A DNA stretch of 37,112 nucleotides from DASQUK01 sp046723645. GTDB lineage: Bacteria > Actinomycetota > Acidimicrobiia > Acidimicrobiales > VFJN01. Location of the stretch: NCBI GenBank assembly GCA_046723645.1, contig JBKOUY010000123.1:1-37112 (forward strand), read 5' to 3'. Shown here one piece after another: positions 5,975 to 14,204 of this stretch (position 1 is the stretch's first letter; the number at the start of each line of letters is the position of its first letter). The notes below the pieces were generated by a model. It ran no database searches and had not been told where the DNA came from. It worked only from the letters and a program-made list of their open reading frames with translations. A program made the position numbers and the translations under genes.

Positions 5975-8317
5975 GTGCAGTCGGCGTCGAGGGTGACCGC
6001 GCGGGCGTTCGCCACTGCCCTGGTCCTGGGGGGCCTGGGCGCGTCACTGTTGCCCCTGCCGGCCAGCGCGGCTCCGTCCGAGCCGGAGCCTGCGCCGAAG
6101 TTGGCGGCGGTTCCGTCGATCAATGCGTTCCCGGTGCCGGCGCCGTACGAGGCGTCGTTCTCGGACGACTGGCATGCCTGTCGGGATGGCTGCCGCCGCA
6201 GGCACAAGGGCAACGACATCTTCGCCCCCGAGGGCTCCCCGATCGTCGCGGTGGAGCCGGGCGTGATCGCCAAGGTGGACGGCACCGACGACAGCAACGG
6301 GGGCCTGAGCATCTGGCTGCGGGGTGATTCGGGCGTCGCCTACTGGTACGCCCACAACTCGGCGAACTACGTGACCGCCGGGCAGCGGGTCGGGCAGGGC
6401 CAAATGATCGGCCGGGTCGGCCATACCGGCAACGCACGCACGACGCCGTCGCACATCCACTTCCAGATCAACCGGTGCGGCGAGCTGTCGAGCAGCGAGC
6501 CGTGCACGGTCGACCCGTTCGGTCTCATATCCCGCTGGGTATCCGGGCAGGTCGGTGGTGGCGCCGACGCCCTGGGCCTGTACCGGCGGTCGACGGCGAG
6601 CACCGAGCTGCGGATCGAGGGTGGCTCGGCGCTGCCGGCATTCCGGTACGGCCGGGCGCCGGAGGGCAGCACCTTGGCGGTTGCCGGCGACTGGAACGGC
6701 GACGGGACCGACACCGTGGGCATCTACCGGCGCCTGGATGCCACCTTCTCGTTGCGGAACGAAGCCGGCCGGTCGACGTCGGTGCGGTTCGGCACACCCG
6801 CCGACACCGACGTGTTGCCGGTGGCGGGCGACTGGAACGGCGACGGCCGCGACAGCGTCGGCCTGTACCGGCGGGCCGACGCCACGTTCGTGGTGCGCGA
6901 CGACGCCGGCAGGACGCTGCCCAGCGTCCGGCTCGGGTGGCCAGGCGCCGCCGACGTGTTGCCGGTCGTGGGCGACTGGAACGGCGACGGCCGCGACAGC
7001 CTCGGCATCTACCGGACCGTCGACGGTGTGTTCCGCCTGCGCGACGACACCGGTCGGGACCTGCCTCCGATCACCTTCGGCACGCCCAGAGCGGCCGAGG
7101 TGCCAGTTGCCGGGGACTGGGACGGCGACGGCCGCGACACCGTCGGCACCTACCAGCGGGCGACCGCCACATTCGAGCTCGCCGGCCCCGACCCGGCCAG
7201 GCCCACCCGACGGGCCACCGTCCTCGAGACCGACCAGCAGCCAGCGGCTGATCTGCTGCCCCTGGCCGGTGACTGGAACGGGCTCGACGTCGTCACCCTC
7301 GACGACCTGAACGCCATCTTCGGCCCCTTCGCCGACGAGGCCGCGGTCAAAGCGCAACTGCCGGCACTGAACGAGGCCATGCTCCGGTCGGGGGCCACCA
7401 CCCCCGCCCGCAAGGCCGCCTTCCTGGCGACCGTCCACAACGAGAGCGACTTCCGGGCCGACGCCGTCGAGGCGAGCAATCCGTCCACCTACCGCGGACG
7501 CGGCTTCATCCAGCTCACCGGCGACTTCAACTACCGGGCCGCGGGCGCGGATCTCGGCCTGGACCTCGAAGCCAAACCTGACCTTGCCGCCACCCCTACC
7601 ACCAGCGCCCGGGTCGCCGCCTGGTACTGGACCGTGGCCCGGGACATCAACTACGCCGCCGACCACTACGACATGGCCGCCGTCAACATCGCCGTCGGGT
7701 TCCGTCCCAGCGTCCGCGAGGACACCGAACGCTGCGGCGACTATGTCCGGGCCCTCAAGTGGTTCAACGGCGGCGAGCTCCCCCGCGGCGTGAACTGCGA
7801 GCGCTCGGTCACCTCCCAACTGTTGGCCTGGGCCAGCATCCTCGGCTCCGGTGCCGGCGGAACCCCAACCGACCGCCAGGTCTCGACCGACGCCCACGAC
7901 GCCGACGTCGTGGTGGCCGGGGGCACAACCGTCCCGCGCCGGGCCGGCGACCGCAACACGGTGGTACCGGCGCGGCCATCGACCACGACCGGGCCGACGT
8001 CGCCGCCGACCACGACCACGCCCACCACGCAGCCGGCGACGCCGGGCAGCACCACGACCACGACGCGGCCGCCCACGACCACGACGACGGCGCCGCCGCC
8101 GACCACGACCACCACCACGACGCCCACGACGTCGAGCACGACCACCACGACCGTGCCGTGCGATCCCAACACGACCACCAGCGGCACCACGACGACCAGC
8201 ACCACGGCTCCGACGCAGTGCCCGACGACGACCACCACCGCACCAGCACCATCGACGTCGGAGCCGTCGTCGACGACGGACTCCACCGACTCGACGACAT
8301 CGTCGACCGGCGGCTGA
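5975..8317 (+). CDS. Secreted multidomain cell-wall hydrolase: M23 peptidase + VCBS-like repeats + GH19-like domain
   Basis: 780-aa exported protein. Domains in order: signal peptide (about 1-32, ending PASA); LytM/M23 metallopeptidase with zinc motifs H77-x3-D81 (HKGND) and H160-x-H162 (HIH); about five VCBS/FG-GAP-like repeats centred on GDWNGDGxDTVGxYR (residues 200-450), probably a beta-propeller or Ca-binding stalk; a GH19 chitinase/lysozyme-like domain (about 455-620) with putative catalytic E490 in HNESDF and the family signature YRGRGFIQLTG; then a Thr/Pro-rich tail without a sorting motif or membrane helix. It could cut both peptide and glycan strands of peptidoglycan. Start is the GTG after a leaderless -10; a TTG 14 codons upstream is less likely. 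It converges on the DUF4097 gene, 28 bp away. Confidence 0.88.
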   Translation: MQSASRVTARAFATALVLGGLGASLLPLPASAAPSEPEPAPKLAAVPSINAFPVPAPYEASFSDDWHACRDGCRRRHKGNDIFAPEGSPIVAVEPGVIAKVDGTDDSNGGLSIWLRGDSGVAYWYAHNSANYVTAGQRVGQGQMIGRVGHTGNARTTPSHIHFQINRCGELSSSEPCTVDPFGLISRWVSGQVGGGADALGLYRRSTASTELRIEGGSALPAFRYGRAPEGSTLAVAGDWNGDGTDTVGIYRRLDATFSLRNEAGRSTSVRFGTPADTDVLPVAGDWNGDGRDSVGLYRRADATFVVRDDAGRTLPSVRLGWPGAADVLPVVGDWNGDGRDSLGIYRTVDGVFRLRDDTGRDLPPITFGTPRAAEVPVAGDWDGDGRDTVGTYQRATATFELAGPDPARPTRRATVLETDQQPAADLLPLAGDWNGLDVVTLDDLNAIFGPFADEAAVKAQLPALNEAMLRSGATTPARKAAFLATVHNESDFRADAVEASNPSTYRGRGFIQLTGDFNYRAAGADLGLDLEAKPDLAATPTTSARVAAWYWTVARDINYAADHYDMAAVNIAVGFRPSVREDTERCGDYVRALKWFNGGELPRGVNCERSVTSQLLAWASILGSGAGGTPTDRQVSTDAHDADVVVAGGTTVPRRAGDRNTVVPARPSTTTGPTSPPTTTTPTTQPATPGSTTTTTRPPTTTTTAPPPTTTTTTTPTTSSTTTTTVPCDPNTTTSGTTTTSTTAPTQCPTTTTTAPAPSTSEPSSTTDSTDSTTSSTGG
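7981..8295 (+). repeat. Low-complexity ACG/ACC tract coding a Thr-rich tail
   Basis: About 300 bp made largely of acc/acg/acc codons encode runs of Thr broken by Pro, Ser and Ala. Such tails are common on secreted actinobacterial proteins and are probably O-glycosylated linkers that hold the enzyme in the wall; that role is inference. The tract is prone to length change by slippage. Confidence 0.8.
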
Positions 8318-8345
8318 CCCGCCTCGGACTTGCGGCGCGTTCGGC

Positions 8346-9149
8346 TCAGTCCAGGGCGTACGTGATCGTCACGTCGCCGTTGTCCGACGTCGCCGTGATC
8401 GTGCGGTCACCATCCGGGTCCGTCCGGATCGGGAACGACGTGGTGCCGTTGTCGCTGTCCGCGTCGACCTTGTAGGCGATGCCACCGTCGTCGGGGATCA
8501 CGACGTCCACCGAACCGTTGTCCGACCTCGCCACCACGTCGTCGGGCGAGTCGAGGAACTCGAGCCGCACGCCACCGTTGTCGGATGTCGCCTCCGCGCG
8601 TGAGGCCCGCCGGATCCCGGTTGCGGTCACTGAGCCGTTGTCGCTGTGGAGCACGACGTTCCCCTCGATCCGGGCCAGCTCGATCCGGCCATTGTCGGAC
8701 GACGCCTCGACGTCCGCGGCCACGTCGGTCACCGTGACGCGCCCGTTGTCGGCGTCGGCCACGACGGCGAGATCCGACGGCATCTCGATCGTGTAGCGCA
8801 CGTTGCACCAGTCCGACAGGAACATCGGACACGTGCCTTCGACGACGAGCCGGTCGCCCTCGCGCCGCACGTCGTGTCCCGTTGCCTGCCAGCCATCGCT
8901 GATGCGAGCGGTCACCGTGACCGCGTCGGTGTCCTCGACACCGACGATGCGGACCGAGCCGGCCGCGTTGTCGACGTCGACGCTCTGCAGCCCGCTGGCA
9001 TCGAACTCGTCAACCTCGGTGCGCTCCTCGTGCGCCAGGGCACTGGCCACCTGGGTCGCGCCGTACAACAACACTGGCACGGTGAGGAGGCTGCCCACGA
9101 TGAGCCAGGTCCGGCGGACACGCCGCGAGGGGGTGACGGTGTCGGGCAT
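8346..9149 (-). CDS. DUF4097-family membrane-anchored beta-repeat protein
   Basis: 267 aa with one N-terminal membrane helix (about residues 14-32) followed by an extracytoplasmic domain of regular beta turns. The repeat DNG occurs at residues 134, 152, 170, 190, 210, 233 and 256 (spacings 18, 18, 20, 20, 23, 23), mostly as SDNG followed by a short strand such as SVDV. This is the right-handed beta-solenoid pattern of DUF4097 proteins. Two Cys (107 and 115) may form a disulphide. It is the third gene of the HK1-RR1 operon, 10 nt after RR1, so it is likely an envelope-stress effector or sensor partner; its molecular function is not known. Confidence 0.85.
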   Translation of the reverse strand: MPDTVTPSRRVRRTWLIVGSLLTVPVLLYGATQVASALAHEERTEVDEFDASGLQSVDVDNAAGSVRIVGVEDTDAVTVTARISDGWQATGHDVRREGDRLVVEGTCPMFLSDWCNVRYTIEMPSDLAVVADADNGRVTVTDVAADVEASSDNGRIELARIEGNVVLHSDNGSVTATGIRRASRAEATSDNGGVRLEFLDSPDDVVARSDNGSVDVVIPDDGGIAYKVDADSDNGTTSFPIRTDPDGDRTITATSDNGDVTITYALD

Positions 9150-9159
9150 GGCAGGTCCC

Positions 9160-9804
9160 TCAGGTCTCGAGCCACCGCAGCACTGCGAGCACGCGACGGT
9201 GATCGTGCTCGGTGGGGGGCAGGTCCAACTTCGTGAAGATGTTGCTCACGTGCTTCTCGACGGCGCCGTCGCTCACCACGAGCTCGCGGGCGATGGCGGC
9301 GTTGGAGCGGCCCTCGGCCATGAGCCCGAGCACCTCGCGCTCGCGAGGCGACAGGCGGTCCAATGGATCCCGCCGGCGCGAGCGGGCCAGCAGCTGGGCG
9401 ACCACCTCGGCGTCGAGGACCGTGCCCCCGGCGCCCACGCGCCGGATGCCGTCGAGGAACTCGGCGACGTCGGCGATGCGGTCCTTGAGCAGGTAGCCGA
9501 GCCCGCTGGTGTCGTCGGCCAGGAGCTCCGTGGCGTACGTCTCCTCCACGTACTGCGACAGGACGAGGATGGCGATGGCCGGCCACCGGCTCCGGATCTG
9601 TAGCGCGGCTCGGAGGCCGTCGTCGGTGTGGGTCGGGGGCATGCGGACGTCGACCACCGCCAGGTCGGGCTGGTGGCGCTCGACGACGGTGAGCAGGTCG
9701 TCGGCGTTGTCGACGGCGGCGATCACCTCCTCGCCGGCGTCGGCGAGCAGCCGGGTGAGCCCCGCGCGCAGGAGCACGGAATCCTCGGCGATCACGATCC
9801 GCAT
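9160..9804 (-). CDS. LuxR/NarL-family response regulator (RR1)
   Basis: 214 aa. The receiver domain has acidic residues E7-D8, the phosphoacceptor D52 in VVDVRMPP and Lys in YLLKD. A NarL-type helix-turn-helix follows, starting LSPREREVLGLMAEGRSN with the recognition helix around SDGAVEKHVSNI. It is phosphorylated by HK1, whose gene overlaps it by 13 nt upstream, and it is co-transcribed with DUF4097. As the regulator encoded behind the 11058-11126 promoter it is the best candidate to bind the dyad shared by that promoter and the cassette 1 promoter; this is inference. Confidence 0.93.
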   Translation of the reverse strand: MRIVIAEDSVLLRAGLTRLLADAGEEVIAAVDNADDLLTVVERHQPDLAVVDVRMPPTHTDDGLRAALQIRSRWPAIAILVLSQYVEETYATELLADDTSGLGYLLKDRIADVAEFLDGIRRVGAGGTVLDAEVVAQLLARSRRRDPLDRLSPREREVLGLMAEGRSNAAIARELVVSDGAVEKHVSNIFTKLDLPPTEHDHRRVLAVLRWLET

Positions 9805-11051
9805 GGCAGCTCCACCAGCAGCGCCGTCGGTCCCCCCACAGGGCTGACCACATGCATGGTGCCCCCATGGGCCATCACCCGGTCTCGCAGCCCGCGCAGC
9901 CCGGTCCCGGCCTCGGGGTTGGCGCCGCCCCGCCCGTCGTCGCGCACCTCGATGACCAGGCGGTCGCCTGCACGCGCGATCGTCACCGTCGCGGACGTCG
10001 CCTCAGCGTGGCGGGCCACGTTGGTGAGCGCCTCCGCGACGACGAAGTAGGCGGTGCTCTCGACCGCCGCCGACGGCCGCTCCGCCACGTCGATGTCGAG
10101 GCGGACCGGCACGGACGAGCGGGCCACGATGGCCGAGAGGGCGGCGTCGAGGCCACGGTCCTCGAGGATCACTGGGTGGATGCCGCGCACCAGGTCGCGG
10201 ATCTCCTTCAGCGCGGCCTTGGCCTCCTCGTGGGCCTCCGCTACCAGGGCACGCCCGCCCTCCGGGTCGACCTCGAGCTGCTCACGGGCGTTGCCCAGGT
10301 CCAGGGCCAAGGCCACCAGCCGCTGCTGGGCCCCGTCGTGGAGGTCGCGCTCGATACGCCGCCGCTCAGCCTCGGCGCTGTCCACGGCCGCGGCCCTGCT
10401 GGTCTCGAGCTGGGCCACACGACGCTCGACCGCTTCCTGCGGACGCAGGCTCAGGAACCGGCGGCCGAAGGCCGTGTCGATCGCCGCCATCGCGTGGGTG
10501 ACCCAGGGCGCCACCAGCACCAGGCCGACCGCGCCCACCAGTGCCGCCAGCGCCGATGCGGCGCCCTGGGAGACCTCGAACAGCCAGAACTTGGCGGTGC
10601 CGCCTGGCATGTGGCTCACGTAGAGCGGCAACGCCAACAGCGCGGCCGAGCCGCACCAAGCGGACACGGTGGGGAGCACGGTCAACAGGCTCACCGGCAG
10701 CCGCAGCAAGCCGTAGACGATCTCGCGCCAGCGCGGGCGCGTCTTCACCCGTTCGACCAGCCGCCGCCACAGCGACCTCTCCCGGAGGGACTGGACTGGA
10801 TCCACCATCTCGACGCCCAGCAGTGCCACATAACGGCTGCGTTCGACGTGGCCAATGCCCCGGGCCACAACGAACAGCGCCCACACGAACGGCAGCGCCA
10901 GCGGGAACGTGATCAACAGGCTGACCGACAGGGCCAGCAGCACGACCATGAGCGTGAACGTGGCGATGCCGATGAAAACGCCGAGGACCAGGTGCGTCAG
11001 CCGCCACCATGTCAACGACTCGCGCCACGGCCGGAGCAGATCTCGAACCAC
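9792..11051 (-). CDS. Sensor histidine kinase with PF13796-type sensor domain (HK1)
   Basis: 419 aa. An N-terminal membrane sensor region with about four helices (residues 20-185) has the RPWRESLTWW...VYGLLRLPVS pattern of the putative-sensor domain found in actinobacterial kinases. A HisKA_3 domain carries H238 in ERDLHDGAQQRLV, and the HATPase has N box EALTNVARHA plus glycine motifs DDGRGG and GTGLRGL. I chose GTG 11051 (VVRDLL) because TACGGT lies 6 nt before it. The upstream in-frame ATG 11087 falls inside the ATGGAGC promoter element conserved with cassette 1, so it is unlikely to be translated. The first gene of a three-gene operon. Confidence 0.92.
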   Translation of the reverse strand: MVRDLLRPWRESLTWWRLTHLVLGVFIGIATFTLMVVLLALSVSLLITFPLALPFVWALFVVARGIGHVERSRYVALLGVEMVDPVQSLRERSLWRRLVERVKTRPRWREIVYGLLRLPVSLLTVLPTVSAWCGSAALLALPLYVSHMPGGTAKFWLFEVSQGAASALAALVGAVGLVLVAPWVTHAMAAIDTAFGRRFLSLRPQEAVERRVAQLETSRAAAVDSAEAERRRIERDLHDGAQQRLVALALDLGNAREQLEVDPEGGRALVAEAHEEAKAALKEIRDLVRGIHPVILEDRGLDAALSAIVARSSVPVRLDIDVAERPSAAVESTAYFVVAEALTNVARHAEATSATVTIARAGDRLVIEVRDDGRGGANPEAGTGLRGLRDRVMAHGGTMHVVSPVGGPTALLVELPCGS

Positions 11052-11057
11052 GGGAAC

Positions 11058-11126
11058 ACCGTAAGGAACTCTGGCACGGGGCGACATGGAGCAGGCGTGA
11101 AACCTGCGGGTGGGGTTGTCCCCACC
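11058..11126 (-). promoter_or_regulatory. Leaderless promoter with upstream dyad operator (HK1 operon)
   Basis: The -10 box TACGGT (minus strand, 11063-11058) ends 6 nt before GTG 11051. The dyad has arms GGTGGGG (11109-11115) and CCCCACC (11120-11126) around TTGT. ATGGAGC is at 11086-11092. Every one of these elements matches the cassette 1 promoter at an identical distance from the -10, while the sequence in between is largely different. This argues for selection on a two-part operator rather than a recent copy. A second small palindrome CACCGGTG overlaps the right arm. Confidence 0.7.
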
Positions 11127-11213
11127 GGTGTGGGTGACGTGCGGCCGTGTGTACGGCGGACGCGGTAGGGGCCGATGCTCCGGGCGGACGATGCCGAGCG
11201 CCGGCCGCCGCCG

Positions 11214-11219
11214 TACCGT
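11214..11219 (+). promoter_or_regulatory. -10 box of leaderless promoter (HK2 operon)
   Basis: TACCGT ends 7 nt before GTG 11227 with no Shine-Dalgarno sequence in between. The dyad at 11109-11126 lies about 109 bp upstream of this start, in the region shared by the divergent HK1 and HK2 promoters. Confidence 0.5.
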
Positions 11220-11226
11220 GCTGTCA

Positions 11227-12441
11227 GTGGCGTCCACCGACCCCGCCCGTGTACCGCGCCTCCGGGCCGCCCCGCCGCAGCCGCCCGCGCGCCAGCGGGC
11301 CCTGGGCGTGCGATGGGTCGACATCCTCATTGCGCTGGCCCTCGCGGTCCTGCAGGTGGGCGCAACCGCAGCCGCCGGACACAACCAGCCCGAGCGCACG
11401 TCGCTCGGCGCAGCCGGCATCGCGCTGCTCCTCGCCGGGCCGGCGGCGCTGCTGGTGCGTCGCCGCTGGCCCGAGGCGGCTCTGGCCGTCGCCTTCTCGG
11501 CTGACCTCGCGTACTGGCTGACCGACTACCCCCGAGGCCCCGCCGGCTTTCCGGCGCTGATCTTCGCCTTCGTCAACGCAGTGCTGGCCGGGCGCCGGGC
11601 GTTCGCCTGGGGCACCCTGGCCGTCGGATATGTGGCATTCACGGTCCTCCCACCGCTGCTGGGTCAGGAATCGTGGAGCGTGGGGCGCGCGCTCGGCCTC
11701 GCCGCATGGCTGCTCGTGCTGGGCACCGGGGCCGAGATCCTTCGCACCCGGCGCGAGCGGCGGTTCGAGCTGGCTCACGTCCTGGCCGAGGAGGCGCGCC
11801 GCCGGGCGAGCGAGGAGCGCCTGCTGATCGCCCGCGAGCTCCACGACGTCCTGGCCCACAACATCTCGCTGATCAACGTGCAGGCCGGGGTCGCACTTCA
11901 CCTGCTCGACGAGCGACCCGACCAGGCCCGCCCTGCGCTCGCGGCCATCAAGGACGCCAGCAAGGAGGCGCTCGGTGAGCTGCGGTCGGTGCTGGACGTG
12001 CTCCGGCGGGGCGAGGACGGGGCGAACGCGCCCCTGGCTCCGACGGCCGGGCTCCGCGACCTGCCGGGGTTGGTGGAGCGCACGCGCGCCGCCGGCGTGG
12101 ACCTCGCCCTCGACGTCGTCGGTGACGAGCGGCCGGTGCCCGCGGGCGTGGATCTGGCGGCGTTCCGCATCGTGCAGGAGGCGCTGACCAACGTCGTCCG
12201 CCACGCCGGGGACGCCAGCGCGCGGGTGCGGCTCGACTACGGCAACCACCAGCTGACTGTGCAGGTGGACGACGACGGGACCGGCGCGTCCGTGCCAGCC
12301 CGGGACGACCCCGGCCGGGGCATCGCCGGCATGCGCGAGCGGGTGCAGGCGCTGAGCGGCACGTTCGAGGCCGGGCCCCGACCCGGCCGCGGCTTCCGGG
12401 TGCGTGCGCGCTTCCCCATCGGCGCAGGCGGCACGCCGTGA
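11227..12441 (+). CDS. Sensor histidine kinase, HisKA_3 type (HK2)
   Basis: 404 aa. Four or five membrane helices occupy residues 30-172 with almost no periplasmic domain, which points to intramembrane sensing. A short coiled linker leads to the HisKA_3 box with H206 in ARELHDVLAHNIS. The HATPase shows EALTNVVRHA, DDDGTG and GRGIAGMRERV. GTG 11227 is preferred because of the leaderless -10 before it; ATG 11191 is an in-frame alternative. The gene is divergent from HK1 and its stop overlaps the RR2 start. Intramembrane-sensing kinases beside ABC exporters often sense through the transporter; here cassette 2 follows, so such coupling is plausible. Confidence 0.92.
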   Translation: MASTDPARVPRLRAAPPQPPARQRALGVRWVDILIALALAVLQVGATAAAGHNQPERTSLGAAGIALLLAGPAALLVRRRWPEAALAVAFSADLAYWLTDYPRGPAGFPALIFAFVNAVLAGRRAFAWGTLAVGYVAFTVLPPLLGQESWSVGRALGLAAWLLVLGTGAEILRTRRERRFELAHVLAEEARRRASEERLLIARELHDVLAHNISLINVQAGVALHLLDERPDQARPALAAIKDASKEALGELRSVLDVLRRGEDGANAPLAPTAGLRDLPGLVERTRAAGVDLALDVVGDERPVPAGVDLAAFRIVQEALTNVVRHAGDASARVRLDYGNHQLTVQVDDDGTGASVPARDDPGRGIAGMRERVQALSGTFEAGPRPGRGFRVRARFPIGAGGTP

Positions 12442-13100
12442 TCCGCGTCGTGCTCGCCGACGACCAGGCGCTGGTACGCGCCGGCTTCCGGGCACTGCTC
12501 GACGCCCAGGACGACATCGAGGTCGTGGGCGAGGCGAGCGACGGCGACGAGGCCGTGCGCCTCGTCCGGCGCCTCGCGCCGGACGTGGTGCTCATGGACA
12601 TCCGCATGCCCGGCACCGACGGCCTGGCCGCCACCAGGACGATCGCCGCCGACCAGCGGTTGTCCGAGGCCCGCATCGTCATCCTCACCACGTTCGAGCT
12701 CGACGAGTACGTGTTCGAGGCCATCCGCTCCGGCGCCAGCGGGTTCCTGGTCAAGGACACCGAGCCGGTGGAGCTGCTGCGGGCGGTGCGGGCGGTGGCG
12801 AACGGCGACGCGCTCCTGTCGCCCAGCGTCACCCGCCGGCTCATCGGCGAGTTCGCCACCCGGACCCGCGAGGCCCGGCCCTCCCCCGCCCTCGACGTGC
12901 TCACGGACCGGGAGCGCGAGGTGATGGCGCTGGTGGCCGAGGGGCTGGCCAACGACGAGATCGCCGAGCGGCTCTACGTCAGCCCGATGACCGCCAAGAC
13001 CCACGTCAGCCGGGCGATGGTGAAGCTCGGCGCCCGCGATCGTGCCCAGCTCGTGGTCTTCGCGTACGAGTCGGGGCTGGTCCGCCCCAGCGGGGCGTAG
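12438..13100 (+). CDS. LuxR/NarL-family response regulator (RR2)
   Basis: 220 aa. Receiver with D8-D9, phosphoacceptor D54 in VLMDIRMPG and Lys in FLVKDTE, then a LuxR-type DNA-binding domain starting LTDREREVMALVAEGLAN with SPMTAKTHVSRAM as recognition helix. The start GTG overlaps the HK2 stop in GTGA, so the pair is translationally coupled. The next gene, 90 bp on, opens the SHOCT-ABC cassette 2, which is the likely target. Confidence 0.94.
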   Translation: MIRVVLADDQALVRAGFRALLDAQDDIEVVGEASDGDEAVRLVRRLAPDVVLMDIRMPGTDGLAATRTIAADQRLSEARIVILTTFELDEYVFEAIRSGASGFLVKDTEPVELLRAVRAVANGDALLSPSVTRRLIGEFATRTREARPSPALDVLTDREREVMALVAEGLANDEIAERLYVSPMTAKTHVSRAMVKLGARDRAQLVVFAYESGLVRPSGA

Positions 13101-13190
13101 TCGCGGGCGGCGCGGGTACCACGCGGGGAGTAGCCGACAAGCCTCCCTCGGGGCGACGAATCCGTCTGCGTGCGGCCGGACGATGGACGC

Positions 13191-13436
13191 ATGTTGACTT
13201 CCATACTTGCCCATCACGACGGCTGGGGTGACGGCCCCGGACCGTGGTTCCTCATCTTCCCCTTGTTCTGGCTCACCGTCCTGGTGCTCGCCGCAATCTG
13301 GTTCCGGCGGCGCGGCCCGTACGGGCGACAGCCGTCCACCGGCCGGTCGGTGCTCGACGAGCGCTACGCCCGCGGCGAGATCTCGGCCGACGAGTACCGG
13401 GAGCGGCTCGAGGTCCTGAAGGAGGACAAGCGATGA
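13191..13436 (+). CDS. Small SHOCT-domain membrane protein
   Basis: 81 aa. A single membrane helix (about residues 20-38) ends in basic residues RRRG, followed by a C-terminal SHOCT motif (about 52-78) with LDERYARGEISADEY. SHOCT is a short oligomerisation-type domain found at the ends of many actinobacterial membrane proteins. The ATG at 13191 lies 6 nt after GACGAT, a slightly degenerate leaderless -10. The stop overlaps the ATPase start (ATGA), so it is the first gene of cassette 2 and may act as an accessory subunit or regulator of the exporter; cassette 1 has no counterpart. Confidence 0.85.
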   Translation: MLTSILAHHDGWGDGPGPWFLIFPLFWLTVLVLAAIWFRRRGPYGRQPSTGRSVLDERYARGEISADEYRERLEVLKEDKR

Positions 13437-14203
13437 GCCCCGCCACCGCCAACCGCGCCGCCACCGCGGATACCCACACCGACGCGGCCGCCCGCGCCGT
13501 CGAGGCCACCAAGGTCTACGGCTCGGGCGACACCGCCGTCGTCGCCCTCGACGAGGTATCGGCGGAGTTCCCGACCGGGCGCTTCACCGCCATCATGGGG
13601 CCCTCGGGCTCCGGCAAGTCGACGCTCATGCACGTGGTCGCCGGGCTCGACACGGTCACCGAGGGCCAGGTGTTCATCGGCGACGTAGAGCTGGGCCGGC
13701 TGTCCGACAAGGAGCTCACCCTGCTGCGGCGGACCGAGGTCGGCTTCGTGTTCCAGGCGTTCAACCTGGTGCCGACGCTCACCGCCCGCGAGAACGTCGT
13801 CCTCCCGCTCACCCTGGCCGGGGTCAAGCCCGATGGCCGCTGGATCGACGAGGTCATCGACACCGTCGGTCTCGGCGACCGGCTGAAGCACCGGCCGGCC
13901 GAGCTGTCGGGCGGCCAGCAGCAGCGGGTCGCCGTGGCCCGGGCCCTGGCAAGCCGGCCCCGGATCGTGTTCGCCGACGAGCCGACCGGCAACATCGACT
14001 CGCGCGCCGGCGGCGAGATCCTCGGCTTCCTGCGCCGGGCGGTCGACGAGATGGGCCAGACCATCGTCATGGTCACGCACGACCCGGGCGCCGCCTCGTA
14101 CGCCGACCGGGCGCTGTTCCTCGCCGACGGCCGGATCGTCGATTACCTCGACGAGCCCACGCCGACGACCGTCCTCGACCGGATCAAGGACTTGGGAGAC
14201 TGA
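13433..14203 (+). CDS. ABC transporter ATP-binding protein (cassette 2)
   Basis: 256-aa MacB/LolD-type ATPase. Walker A GPSGSGKST, Q-loop FVFQAFNLVP, signature LSGGQQQR, Walker B IVFADEPTGNIDS and switch His in VMVTHDP are intact. The start ATG overlaps the SHOCT stop; upstream in-frame codons belong to the SHOCT gene region. The stop is one base before the permease ATG. Long stretches are identical to the cassette 1 ATPase, for example around GLGDRLKHRPAELSGG, showing gene duplication. Confidence 0.95.
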   Translation: MSPATANRAATADTHTDAAARAVEATKVYGSGDTAVVALDEVSAEFPTGRFTAIMGPSGSGKSTLMHVVAGLDTVTEGQVFIGDVELGRLSDKELTLLRRTEVGFVFQAFNLVPTLTARENVVLPLTLAGVKPDGRWIDEVIDTVGLGDRLKHRPAELSGGQQQRVAVARALASRPRIVFADEPTGNIDSRAGGEILGFLRRAVDEMGQTIVMVTHDPGAASYADRALFLADGRIVDYLDEPTPTTVLDRIKDLGD

Positions 14204-14204
14204 G

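Noticed and set aside
5775..5996. 73-codon plus-strand frame between methyltransferase and M23-GH19 gene
   Set aside because: No ribosome site, no motif, and it is antisense to the SnoaL-like remnant, whose reading is better supported.
6044..7897. 617-codon minus-strand frame opposite the M23-GH19 gene
   Set aside because: Repeats in it only reflect the GDWNGDG repeats read backwards; the plus-strand protein has intact catalytic motifs.
7978..8300. Possible CRISPR-like or satellite array from the repeated acg/acc bases
   Set aside because: The repetition is a coding Thr/Pro tail in frame with the hydrolase; there are no regular spacers.
11052..11087. N-terminal extension of HK1 to ATG 11087
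   Set aside because: The ATG lies inside the ATGGAGC promoter block conserved with cassette 1, and a better leaderless start exists at GTG 11051.
13115..13138. Third copy of the dyad operator before the SHOCT gene
   Set aside because: Only GCGGGG-A-GTAGCC partly matches, the right arm is not complementary and the distance to the -10 is different, so it is not listed as a site.
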